From NCBI GenBank assembly GCA_905250115.1, contig CAJNOI010000011.1, forward strand, positions 301,705-365,704: a stretch of DNA of 64,000 nt, written 5' to 3'. This stretch comes from Adineta steineri (lineage: Eukaryota > Rotifera > Eurotatoria > Adinetida > Adinetidae). The position numbers were made by a program, and so were the translations under genes. Of the stretch, positions 49,059 to 61,091 are shown piece after piece; the first letter of the stretch is position 1, and each line of letters begins with the position of its first letter. Below the pieces are notes generated by a model that saw only the letters and a list, made by a program, of their open reading frames with translations, did not search any database and was not told the DNA's origin.

Positions 49059-51047
49059 ATGGAAACAACTGATGTAGATACTAATGCTTTATTAACAACA
49101 ACAACAAATGGCATAGTTGATGAAGCCGAAGGTATTTGGAGTGCTGATATTGAACAAAGTTTTCTCGAAGCACTTGCTATATATCCTCCATGTGGACGAC
49201 GTAAAATAATTTTAACAGAAGAAGGAAAAATGTATGGACGTAATGAATTAGTTGCACGTTATATTAAAATTCGTACAGGTAAAACGCGAACACGTAAACA
49301 AGTCTCATCACATTTACAAGTTCTTGCTAAACGTCGTTCAAAAGACATTCAATCATTACGTAATGATAAAGCTGCACAACAAATAATACTTGAAAGAATA
49401 AAACAATATACATCAGCTGAAATTGTTTCTATGAGTAATGAACAAATCCATACTGATAATGATTCATTTTCTGATGATAATGATGAACCAATGAAAAAAA
49501 AATCAACAAGTCCTGTTAAGAATCTCCTTCAATCAGTTCCAATGGATAAACATTCAATGAAATCTATTCAACCAATATCAACAAGTATAGATCAATGTAA
49601 ATCTAATAATAATAATAATGAATTACCATTACCTTTACAAACACCGGTTTTAAAAAAGCATACGATAAAAAAAGAAATACTTGTTAATAAATCAAATGGT
49701 GCGATGCCATCTCTAATGAATAATTCTATTCCACTTCATTTGCCAAGTAATTAATTTGTTGTTCTTTTTTTTTTATTTATAGAATAGAAAAATTAGTTCA
49801 ACATTCGTGGTTATACAATGTTTAAGTAAGAGAGACAATGCATTTAGACTTAGCATGTGGTAAATTATTTTGAATGCATAGTGCGAGAAATAATAGAATA
49901 GATTGATTGCCTACTGTCAAAAATCTATAGTTATATTCTTGAGAAGAATAATAATGTAGTGAACATTTATAAGAAATCATTAGATATTTTTATCATTTTC
50001 CTTTTAGTTTCTCCAAGCGTATATACTCAAGGTACAGCAAGTCGATCACGATGTTCATCGAATACATCATCATCATCTCCAATGTCTTCCGGTTCAACAA
50101 ATTCTCAAGCTGTAATGATACCAACTCCATCCGTTTGTCCATTAGCTGTAATTGGTGATGAAAATTTTAGTCTTTTTGATGTAAGTGCTGTTATTGAAAT
50201 AAAACGAACAATAAATACAACAACACCACCATCATTAATTTATCGTCCATCTGAAGCATATTTAGTAAATCAACATAATTTAATTCATCTCTATGCAAAT
50301 AATATTCGAAGAAAAAATAATCATACATTTGAAACAATATCAATCGATCAAATATTTGATAAATTTCCTCATACGGATGGTTTAAAAGATTTATTTGAAC
50401 GTAATCCAGATGGTTCATTTTTTTTAATTAAATTTTGGGCAGATGTTCCCATACTATCACCAGTTACAAATTCAATGAATATTCGTGATGAATCATTTTT
50501 TACATCATTTGCATATATAAGTTCATCGAATCGACCAATACATATATCAACATATTTATGTTCATTTGGTAAAAAAGTTTTAGAAAAAGTGGATACAAGT
50601 GAACATCCACAACCCGATAATTATGATCAATTTATTTATCGTTTTGATCGAACACCATTATGTGAATATATGGTACAATTTATACAAAAACTTCGTTCTC
50701 TTCCAAATACCTATATGATGAATAGTGTGTTAGAGGTACGAGTAACAAATAAACTTAGTTTCCTTATTTATCATATATAATGATTATGTGACATTGAAAG
50801 GGAAAGAGCAAGTTTTCATAGAATATTTCAAAACACTCAGACAACTCGTCTCGATTGCTGATTCTTACGACAACACTCAAAAATTAATATTCTTATTTGT
50901 TTTTTTTAGAACTTTACTGTCCTTCAAGTGATCAAATGTCTAGATAATTCTGAACGACTTTTACTTTGTCTTGCTTTTGTTTTTGAAATTGCTATGCCCG
51001 ATGCGGGTGGTCCACAATATCAAGTGTACAAATTGGTTGCTAATTAA
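49059..51047 (+). CDS. TEAD/Scalloped transcription factor
   Basis: Exons 49059..49746, 50008..50735, 50910..51047 give 517 residues. A TEA DNA-binding domain lies near residues 25-100 ([50 protein letters not shown]). A Ser/Asn-rich linker follows. The C-terminal YAP/Yorkie-binding domain shows [54 protein letters not shown] and a terminal QVYKLV. This is the nuclear effector of Hippo signalling. One gene copy is seen here. Confidence 0.95.
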
Positions 51048-51505
51048 GAATAAAAAGAACAATGATAAAATCATAATCATTTTTGTTTGTTCGGTGCCTT
51101 CTTATTTCTCATTCTATGTATCTTCTGTATTTTTATTATGCAATTCTTTTGTTCCTTATTCTCTTATCATAATATACTTATTGTTTCTTCTTCTTCTTCT
51201 TCTTTTTTTAGAACAGTGAGGTGTTGGTTTTCTTTTTTCTCTTTTTGCTCAATTACAGAAATTTGTGACTGCTGTTTGAGCGAATAATCAACATGTTTGT
51301 GAATTTTCTGTTTGTGAATTTTCGGTTAAATATATGCCCAGTGATTACGGCATTCATTCCTTCCGTTTGATATTTTTCTATTTGTCTATCTAATAAAACC
51401 GGTCCTTCTTCTTTCTTTCGCTCTTTGTTTTGTCTATATAAAAAAAAAGCAATTCTTAAATAAAAAGATAAGATATTTTGTTTGTTATTATCTATCGTAT
51501 TCCAG
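51048..51505. other. Spacer between TEAD and NAXD
   Basis: 458 bp, T-rich on the plus strand, including a TCT-rich run at 51183-51208. It ends in TATTCCAG directly before the NAXD ATG. No ORF of interest. Confidence 0.5.
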
Positions 51506-52545
51506 ATGGCAATGAGTTCTCAACATATACAATTAATTCAATCATTTAAAAAAGTCATTCCACCACTTTTATTTGATACACATAAAGGCGAAGCTGGCCG
51601 TATTGGTGTTGTCGGTGGAAGTGAAGAATATACCGGTGCACCCATCTTTGCAAGTATGTCTGCATTTCGAACAGGGGCTGATCTTGTTCATGTTTTTTGT
51701 ACTACGCATGCTGCAATACCAATAAAAAGTTTTTCACCGGATCTTATTGTGCATCCAATTCTAGTATGTACATATCGAATTTGTTTTGTTTTTTTCTTCT
51801 AATTATATTTGTTTAGGATTCAAAATCTTTTTCGGATGATATGAATAAATGGTTACCACGTTTACATGCATTAGTTATTGGTCCTGGTTTAGGACGAGAT
51901 AAAACAGTTTTATCAAATGTTGAAAAATTAATTGATATATTACGACAACAAGATAAACCAATTCCAGTAGTTATTGATGCTGATGGTCTTCATTTAATTA
52001 CCGAAAAACCTGGTCTTATTAATAACTATGTAAATTGTATATTAACACCAAATGGTCCGGAATTTGAACGTTTATATGAAAAAGTAATGGGTGTTAAATC
52101 TGAAGATCAAAAAAAAGAAAAAGATAAAACACAATTAGCACAAAAATTAGCTGATGCACTTCGTGTTAATATTCTTATGAAAGGACATTTAGATGTAATA
52201 GCATCACCTGATAATCAACAACCAATTCAATGTGGAATTGATGGATCACCAAGACGTTGTGGTGGTCAAGGTGATTTATTAGCTGGAGCTTTAGCTGCTT
52301 CTTATTGTTGGGCTGTAAAAAATGGTGATCAAAATCAACAATCAAATTCTGATAAATCATCGAAAACAACAGAACAACAAGCTAATACATCAAAATTAAC
52401 TCCAGCTCAAATAGCTGCTTATGCTGCATCGACACTTATTCGTACATCCAGTCAAGCAAGTTTTAATCGACATGGACGTTCAATGATTAGTACAGATGTA
52501 TTGAAAGAAATTGGACCTACATTTGCTAAACTTTTTGAAAACTAA
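51506..52545 (+). CDS. NAXD: ATP-dependent NAD(P)H-hydrate dehydratase
   Basis: Exons 51506..51763 and 51817..52545 give 328 residues. The enzyme repairs damaged NAD(P)H hydrate using ATP (YjeF C-terminal/ribokinase-like fold). Motifs: [76 protein letters not shown] and [12 protein letters not shown] with the catalytic Asp. The start is the ATG placed directly on a 3' splice site (TATTCCAG). There is no clear mitochondrial presequence. The stop is 88 bp before the next gene on the same strand. Confidence 0.95.
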
Positions 52546-52633
52546 TCTTGATCATATTTTTATTTATTTAATTCAGCAGTCTACGCATTTTTATTTTATT
52601 ACATAATATAGACCAGCTATTAGTTTTTTTCAG

Positions 52634-53651
52634 ATGTCCACAACGAATATTTATTCGTTTTCACAACCAATTATTGTAGAAAAACCTTCTTCTTCTCTAT
52701 CGGAAACAATACGTAATCTCATATCAAATGCATTTGCACCATTTCAACAAGAATATCGTCGTTGGCCATGGTCACAAATAGGAACAATAGTTATTGTATG
52801 TATTGGTTCTTATACAGTCTATAAATATTTACCTGGACCTTACCGACGTTATTATATGTTATCAACAAAGAATTTTTCTTCTCAATATAATAAAGCACTT
52901 CATGTAGAAAAAGAAACACTTTTTAATGAATTAAAAAATGTAAAGGCAAGAGAAGAAGGAAGAACAAAAATACAAGTAGTAGAAATTGGTGCTGCACATG
53001 GTGCTAATATGGCATATTATCCTCCAAATAGTAAAATAATAGATTTTATTGAAATACTTATCTTTCTATTTCTTTCTAATAGTTATTGAACTTATTTGTG
53101 TCGAACCAATACGAGAATTTGAAGTCTATTTAACACAAACACTTGGACGAAATCCTCATGTCAAATGTAGAGAATTATTAGTAGGTGGTGCTGAAAATCT
53201 TTCTGGTAAATAATTAGAGAAAAATGATAATATATATATATATTCTTTTGCTTCTTAGTTATTCGAGATAATCAAGTCGATGCTGTTGTATCAACATTAA
53301 CATTATCTTCATGTAAAAATGTTCATCAAGTATTACGTGAAATTCGTCGAATACTTAAACCTGTAAATTTAAACTATAATTATATAACTTCTATAATCAA
53401 TTTTATTTCTTCTCTAGGGTGGTATTTTTCTTTATATGGAAAATATTCGTTCACCAAATCCTTTTCTTGCCTTTATTCAATATCTTTGTTCACCAATGTA
53501 TAAATTTTTATTTGGTATTTCATTAATAAGAAATATTCCTGAATATATTGAACGAGCACATTTTTCTGGTGGTACAACACAACGTATATTTGTTGCACGT
53601 GGTATTCCATTTCTTTTAAGTCCTCATGTATCGGGTATTGCTCGAAAATGA
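52634..53651 (+). CDS. METTL7-like membrane methyltransferase
   Basis: Exons 52634..53030, 53083..53205, 53259..53362, 53418..53651 give 285 residues. An N-terminal membrane anchor (IGTIVIVCIGSYTVYKYL) is followed by a class I SAM methyltransferase: VVEIGAAHGANMAYYP (motif I), ICVEPIREF (acidic end of beta 2), VDAVVSTLTLSSC, VLREIRRILKPGGIFLYMEN. This order is that of METTL7/TMT1 thiol methyltransferases on ER or lipid droplets (family knowledge). TTTTTTTCAG directly abuts the ATG and no AATAAA lies between it and NAXD, so the two may form an operon. Confidence 0.88.
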
Positions 53652-53849
53652 TTGAATCTTTTGTTTGTTTGTTTGTTTTTTTGTATTATTTATTAAAAAC
53701 TAAGCTTATGCTTTGTTCGTGTAATGAATATTTTTTTCTTATAGTCTAGAAAAACAAAATAAAGAACAGAATGTGTAGCTTTGATAATTCTATTGTTTTG
53801 AATAATAATAATATTAGCTAAAATAAATTTTGATATGTATATTACAAAA

Positions 53850-53970
53850 AAAGCTTACGACACTCGGTATTCCCAGGCGGTCACCCATCCAAGTACTAAC
53901 CGAGCCCGACGTTGCTTAACTTCAGTGATCGGACGAGAACTGGTGTATTCAACGTGGTATGGCCGTAAGC
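53850..53970 (-). rRNA. 5S ribosomal RNA
   Basis: The minus strand from 53970 starts GCTTACGGCCATACCAC and ends near GAATACCGAGTGTCGTAAGC at 53853, followed by seven T, a Pol III terminator. Total about 121 nt. The 5' and 3' ends pair (GCTTACG with CGTAAGC). Internal control elements are visible: AGTTAAGCAACGTCGGG (A box) and GGATGGGTGACCGCC (C box). It is complete and a single copy in this window, so it is dispersed rather than in a visible tandem array. Confidence 0.97.
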
Positions 53971-54180
53971 GTTTTTTATAAATGATTTCTTTCAATATAT
54001 ATTTATAAAAGTCGTTGTTAAGCAACATTTTAAACAAAAATGAAAAGTATTTTAATAAAACTCTATAATCATATAACTTTATTAAATAAAAACAGAAGGT
54101 TTTCAGTTTGGAAAGTAGTCTCTCTATTGTTTTAATGCCAATGTTTTGCTTGTTTAATATATGATAAATAAATAAAAATT

Positions 54181-54516
54181 TTAATTTGTAGCATTGCCAC
54201 GTATTGTTTGTTCAACAGTAAAAGCATTCTGAACGAGTTTTTCTTTTGTTAATGGATCACCTAAACCTTTTTGTTTGAGTTCTTCAATAACTTTCTGACG
54301 TTGACTAGTAGACATGGCTTTTACTATTGAAAGTAATGATTTTGTATCTTTATTTTTATCATCAGATGTTGCACTTGGAAGTGGGTCTTCTCCAAATTGT
54401 TTTCTAGTTTCTTCAGCAGCTTCTGTTTCATGTGCATCAACTTGTTTCATATCATGAATTGAGACTTTAAAATCAGAAGAAGATAAAGCTTCGAGTAATA
54501 CTTTTTCATCAGCCAT
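54181..54516 (-). CDS. Small hydrophilic protein, unrecognised
   Basis: 111 residues in one exon, starting MADEKVLLEALSSSDFKVS. Charged and helix-prone, with an acidic first half and a segment AMSTSQRQKVIEELKQKGLG that looks like a short helical bundle or coiled coil. No signal peptide or membrane segment. Codon use fits its neighbours and the frame is open over its full length, so I take it as real. No family recognised. Confidence 0.6.
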   Translation of the reverse strand: MADEKVLLEALSSSDFKVSIHDMKQVDAHETEAAEETRKQFGEDPLPSATSDDKNKDTKSLLSIVKAMSTSQRQKVIEELKQKGLGDPLTKEKLVQNAFTVEQTIRGNATN

Positions 54517-54862
54517 GATACGTAAGAAATCGGTGTTTGATTATATGTACTGTTTTATTTCAAGAACAAGTAAACTGCTTGACTTGTCTTTCCTTCTTCC
54601 TCTGCTTTCTCTGCCTCTCAAGCTAAACCAGTAATCAATAGTAACATAGAGCTAAATGACATCGCTAGAAGTCGGTCGAATTTCTTCTTAATATATTTAT
54701 ATTAGGCGCTCTATGAAAAATTTTCTTTTTTTGTTTTTCGCCTGCGGGTTCGAAGCATACATTTATAAATCATCAATCTACTTATATGTCTGGATTATTT
54801 TTGCTCAGCAGGTGGTCAATGAACACTCTATGCATCTATTCAAGTGATTAAATCGTAGACAT

Positions 54863-55501
54863 ATGCCTCTTAAATCTGGTAAAATTGAAAGTAATCTACT
54901 TGGATTACGTTCTGGTAGAAAGCAACTAATAAATAAAATTAATGATATAACTGAACGTACACAACAAATTGTCTTAGAAAAATTTACTGATGAACAATTA
55001 ATAGAATTTCGAGAATTATTTAATATGTTTGATAAAGATAATCAAGGTTAAATAGAAGAATTTTAATCCAAATTTATATTTTTCTGTTTTTTAGGTATAT
55101 TAACCATACAGACTCTTGTTTCTGTAATGAAATCAGTTGGTCAAACACCAACTGAATCTGATATGATTGATTTAATGCGTGAAATCGATATTGACAATTC
55201 AGGTACAATTGATTTTTATGAATTCGTAAATATTATTTCACAACATATGTATCCAAGTGAAACAATACAAGAAATTCGACATGCATTTAATTTATTTGAT
55301 CAAAATGAAGATGGCATAATTACATTCGATGATTTGAAATTAACTAATGAAAAATATTTGAAAAACTCAATCAATGATTTTGAATTACGTCAAATGGTTG
55401 AATTAGCAAATCATAATGAACAAAGACATGTTTCATTTGAAGATTTTCTTCATACAGCTATTTGTCGAAATGATAAGAAACGAAGTGGTTTAAGTACTTA
55501 A
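54863..55501 (+). CDS. Calmodulin/centrin-like EF-hand protein
   Basis: Exons 54863..55046 and 55095..55501 give 196 residues. After a ~45-residue basic N-terminal extension come four EF-hand positions. EF1 DKDNQGILTIQTL and EF2 DIDNSGTIDFYEF keep the ligand pattern, EF3 DQNEDGIITFDDL is also good, and EF4 (NHNEQRHVSFEDF) has lost the first Asp and the Gly. Three sites probably bind calcium. The N-terminal extension and FTDEQLIEFRELFNMFDKD are reminiscent of centrin or calmodulin-like proteins. The exact subfamily cannot be fixed. Confidence 0.85.
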
Positions 55502-57016
55502 CTTACTGTCAATATTAGTCACTTTCATAAGAAATGACATCTGTTGTAGAAATTTCAGTTAATTCTCATGAGATAATAGAAATGTGTTTTCTTACATTAA
55601 ATAAATAAAAGATTGATCAAATCAAAAATTTGTCTTTTGTGTCCATTTATTGATGATGATAATGATAATTGCTAATGCATTCATCATAATTGAGCAAATT
55701 CGACCTTGTCCATTATCAATAGTAATAATACTCTATAGCTCAAGATAGCTTAATAGCAAATAAAAATAAGATAAACTGAATCGACCTGTTTACTTTGATT
55801 CTGTTCGATAAAAATTAAATTATGTATTTTTTTCTCCTATTTATAATGATACATTTATAATAATATTATCTCTGCAAGAATCAGTCTGCATAATGACGGC
55901 AAGCACTATGCAATAATCTATTCATATACACGTCTAGAGATAGAAGACAACGATTCAATACCACAAGAACGTATAGATCATATTCCATTGATAGACGACA
56001 AATGACAATATCTTCGATTATATCAAGTTATTTTTGTATTTCATATTTCTTTCACATACTCCAGTCAAAAATAAATTAAGATATGACATGCTGTGCTGCA
56101 TATGATAAATTTAACATGAAATGAAATAACAACATATATGCACACTTGTTGTGTTCAATGAATGAATTTGTCTTTGTACATGTATACATATACTCAATGA
56201 ATGTATGACAAATTCAAGTTGACCGTATGATTAAAATCAATTTTTCTGTAACTGAGATAAGCAATTGAATGAAGGTCAGTAAAAACGACTATATATATAT
56301 AGATGAAAAAAGGTAGAATTTTGTATTGTTTGAAGTATACTTTTATTTTTTATGCTTCTTTTATAACTTTTATAAAGCCGCATATGATAGAAAACAATTT
56401 ACTCTTTTAACTATAGTCGATCTATACCGATTGTTCACATGTTGCCATTAGATTTGATAAGTGTTAATAATGTTCATATACATATAAACATAGTTGAGTC
56501 GACGTGTGTGAATGTCTATGTTATTGATAGATAAGAAGTGAACCGACGTTTTGTGGATCGTATGTGTCTATCATAATTAATCCTCAATAGATTTGTCTCC
56601 TTTCCTTTTCTTTTTTGATCACAATCAATGAATGTACTCACATCAATTTAGATGAAACGTTTATAGATTCGTCCGTGCATGATCATAAGAGTTTGTACAA
56701 CAAAAAATAAAAATAAAAGAAGAAGGTAATGAAGATGAATTAAAATACTCGTCTTTTTCCTTCAGTTCTCTATGCCAATTTGATACGATGACCTTACTTA
56801 GTAATTGTACAGAGGAAGAAAAAAAAATGCGAAAGGAGAGAAAGCAAGAGAGAAAACGACTCATATAGCATTTATGATAACGCTTGCACTCGCAGCATCT
56901 TAAAGGAATAAGTAAGTGTCACATCATAGATTTGTCAATTTTTCTAAATATAAACAAATAATTCATAATCTATTTGCCTTTAATTCTAGATATGACAATC
57001 AGTTAATACAATAGAA
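55502..57016. other. Intergenic region upstream of the ROR-like gene
   Basis: 1.5 kb without a supportable gene. Only A/T-rich sequence and short microsatellite-like runs were seen. The minus-strand ORF at 56661-56864 has no domain. Confidence 0.5.
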
Positions 57017-60000
57017 ATGTTTATAAATCTATTTCGTAAGTATAATACACATATTCGTTCATCCATACATAGAATCCAAAGAAGAACAGGCTCTTTTTTT
57101 ATATAAACTCATATATTACTTATGTAATAATGATTTTCTTATGATTGACGAAACTCTTCATATCTTATTGTCTAACAAATATTTATAACGTAATAGTAAG
57201 AGAGAACTGTCTACATATGTTCATCAGATGCAATATTTAGACAATAGATTAGTTTCTTGTGTGTGTGAAGTATACTCTTTTTACCACTTGCTGATTTTCG
57301 GTTAAATTAATGATCTTGGAAGAGTAACAGTAGTTTCTCATTTTTTCTACTCTCTCTCTCTCTCTCTTTCTGTTTAGCCTTGATTCTTCTGTTGATAGAA
57401 CTGTTGTCATTATGCGATCTGTCACCGATCAATGACAATAATAATCAACAGGAAATACAAATAACAAATAAACTTGTCAATCAATCGACTACATCAACAA
57501 CTTTCAGGTATATGTCGGTTGCAAAAATCAATCATTTAAGATTTCAGAAATAAAACAAAAAAAGAAAAAGAATAAAATAGCTCAAATATATTTCTTATCG
57601 TATCAAAAATGGTCAAGAAATATATATGAAGATAATTGATGAGTTACCTTGAGCAAATATCATCACTGTTGATGGCAGGATCTTATCAATTGATGATATT
57701 GATGTCTATCTGTCTAAAAGTATCTTTCTTATATTTTAGTAGTATATTAACAAATATGACATGGATAAAAACATTAAAAAATCTAACAGAAACTGGTGGT
57801 CGTACAGTTATGTTAGAATGTCAAGTTCAATCTCTATATCCAGTAACATTTAATTGGTATAGATATAATAATCCACTTGATAGAAAATCTTTTCTTGTTG
57901 ATGAAAATTTATTTCGATCAAGGTACTTACAAATTTCTTAGTAAATAAAAAAACATTCATTACCTGTATGTATATATATATAGTATTCGTTTAAAAAATT
58001 TAAAAGAATCTCAAGCTGGTTTTTATACATGTGAAGTATCAAATGGTTTTCAAACATTAACATCAACTGGATTTGTACGAGTTCAAAATCCTGGTATTAA
58101 ATAAATATATTTTCATTAGAATATTTCATTGTTTTTTGATTATCATATAGATATCGATCCAATTGATTTAAATGATGATTTGTTAGTAATTGATTTTATT
58201 TATTTTTTGTTCAATAGAAAGATGTATATATATATATATATGAATTTTAGATTACCATCTATTGAATTTCAACCTGAAATTATTTCAACGAATGAAGAAT
58301 CAATAGATAAATTGAAATGTGAAATATATACAGGAAACATTTGTCGATCAATTATTGATTCGAAATATATTTCAGTAGCAAATTTAGATCAACATGATAT
58401 TGAACAAAATTTAGCTGATAATATGAAATTATTAACAAATGAATGTCGACAAGTTTTATTACCAATGATTTGTTTATTTGTATATCCACTTTGTGATTAT
58501 AATCGAAAAAATATTCGATCAATATGTCGAAAATCTTGTTTTCATTTTCAAAAGAATGCTTGTATGATAAAATCATCGAATCAACAAGAACAATTATATC
58601 CGAGTTGTAAGCCAATAAAAAAAACAATTAGAATTAAATATAAACTAAAATATTATATTTTTATAGTTCAAGTTTCACATAGTATACCAACATGTGATAG
58701 TTTACCACCTTCAAGTGATGATATATCTTGTGTTAAGATTGAACAACAACGAAATGGTAAATATAGTATAGTACGATAGAGAATTAGATACATTAAAGAG
58801 AAATTCCGGATGGGCACCACCCACTCGATAAAAGACTGCGAAGGGTTCTTTCTGTTACTATTGATGCTGATTTAATAAATAAAGATTAGATATTTGTTGT
58901 AATCGAATTAACTTGAAAAATTTGTTTCGATAATCCTCGATGCTCACTTAATTCATTCTTTCTACAAAATTTGCTTTTTCCCTCTTTATTCTGTCATATA
59001 TGATCAAGGATACTTATTTGGAAAAATTCTACTTTGTTTTAGTTTCTTCATCTTCAAATACTCCTTCTGTTATCCATCATCTATTATCACCCGATTCTCC
59101 TTTGATTATTTTCCTAAGTATTTTTTTACCTATTGTTTTTCTTGGTTCACTTATGCTACTATTATATTATCATTGTTGTCATAATCGAAATAATGAAATT
59201 CATACATCATCAACAATAACACCTATGAAAAAATCTTCTCATCTATTAAATTCAATTCCAACATCATCACCATTTCATTCCACAGTAAATATTATACAAA
59301 ATCATCATAATATAACATCATCATCATCATCATCAACAAATACACATTTAACTAATTTACATTATCGTCAACCATTACTTAAATCGGAATCTATATATCG
59401 ACAAACATATCTTCCATCCGGCGGTAATTCACTAGGTGAAATTTCATCAACAAATATCCGTTTTTTACAAGAACTTGGTGAAGGTAAACACTAATCGTTA
59501 TTTACATAATATTTATTTCAAACATCTTTTTTTTTCAAGGAGAATTCGGACAATTATATATTGGTGAATTAATTAATAATTCAAATAAATGTATGATTAA
59601 AATGTTACAAAATGAAAAATTTAAACAAGATTATTTACACGAAATTGAAAGTATATAAAAAAGAACACAACAGTAAGACATTCAATATCATTTTCCTTTT
59701 TTTTTAGTTTTTAATCAAATTCATCATGTAAATATTTCTTGTCTTCTTGGCATTTGTATTCAATCAGATGATTCATTTCCATTGATGATTTATGAATATT
59801 CTACGAATGGAGATTTACATGAATATTTAATTTTACAAGATTCAAAAACAATTGATTTATCTGATCTTCTTTATATATCAATACAAATTGTATCAGGAAT
59901 GATATATTTGTCGGAGAAAAATTTTCTTCATAATGATTTATCGGCAAAAAATATTCTTATATCTGAGCAAATGAATATAAAAATAACAAATATAGCACGT

Positions 60001-60510
60001 TATCGTCGAAAATATCATTTAGATTATTATAAAATAGCAAATCGTTTATTACCTGTTCGATGGATGTCAATTGAATCATTATTATCAGGTATCTATTCTG
60101 AAATGTCTGATGTTTGGTCATTTGGTGTATTATTATGGGAAATGTTTTCATATGGTACACAACCATATTCTGGACAAACAAATCCTGAAGTTATTGAAAT
60201 GATTCGTGATAGAAAACTATTAACATGTCCAATGAATTGTCCAAAAAAAATTTATACATTAATGTGTTTATGTTGGGAAGAAATAATTGAACAACGACCA
60301 ACATTTATTGAACTTATGAGAAGATTAAGACAATTTGAAGACAAATCCACAACAACAACATCATCAATTGATGATGAATTTCTATCAGATAATCAAATAG
60401 ATGAATCTTCTACTGCAAAAAAGCATATAACATTGATACCATTTAGTGAACAAACTGCTTCACATTCAATACTTGCTGATAGAAATAATAGTATTCGTAT
60501 TGAAACATAA
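57017..60510 (+). CDS. ROR-type receptor tyrosine kinase, probable pseudokinase, no kringle
   Basis: Exons 57017..57035, 57378..57507, 57740..57922, 57984..58093, 58151..58181, 58251..58606, 58667..58756, 59043..59483, 59540..59650, 59708..60510 give 757 residues. Order: signal peptide (MFINLFPLILLLIELLSL), Ig domain (VMLECQVQ, WYR, AGFYTCEVS), Frizzled-like Cys-rich domain (KCEIYTGNIC, CRQVLLPMICLFVYPLC, CRKSC), TM (PLIIFLSIFLPIVFLGSLML), kinase (GEGEFGQLYIGE, CMIKML, YEYSTNGDLHEYL, DVWSFGVLLWEMFSYG). Ig-CRD-TM-kinase order and the kinase text match ROR, a Wnt5 receptor. No kringle exon is seen between CRD and TM. The catalytic loop reads HNDLSAKN and DFG is replaced by NIA at 59989-59997, so catalysis is doubtful. 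The 19-nt first exon is inferred. Confidence 0.88.
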
Positions 60511-61091
60511 TAATCTTCTTTTTTTTCTTTCGATATGAAATGTTTTATGTTTGTTTATTGAATTAGATTATCGTATATGTTTGTTTTCTATTAATGCATT
60601 TTTAAAAGATTACCAAATTTTCATTGTCAAATTTATATTTATTTGTAATAGATTTATTACAGAATTAAATCAGGGAAACATAACTTTTGTAAATGACTTG
60701 CATGAATCTCTCTCTCGAGAATCGCATCGTTCTGATACACACTACACGCTTCTATACTAGTCCATCAAATAGAATGAAAGGTAAAGTAATGTTAAAGTAC
60801 ATCATGAAAAGAATCGAAAGGACAAATAACATGCGTACAGCGCATGTATGTGGTAGCGTCTCGAAAACAATCTTAATAACAACGTTGTGTGCAGTAGCTA
60901 TGACGATCCTGTTATTCTGTAGTTGATGCCATTTGTTTTCGTATTTTTCGTTTCAACTAGTAATTGCAACAACATGTGAAAAATATAATGCACGACGAGT
61001 ATATATTCATTCGGGTAGGAACAAAAAATAATAACACATCGAATCACTTGCATACAACGTTACACAGCACGTATTTCATCAGGGGTCTACA
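60511..61091. other. Spacer between ROR-like and F-box/LRR genes
   Basis: 580 bp. ORFs at 60551-60760 and 60693-60926 show no domain. GTATTTCATCAG near 61072-61083 may be a splice acceptor 8 nt before the next ATG. Confidence 0.5.

Noticed and set aside
54740-54765. GGGTTCGAAGC resembling a tRNA T-arm
   Set aside because: No acceptor stem, D-arm or anticodon arm around it.
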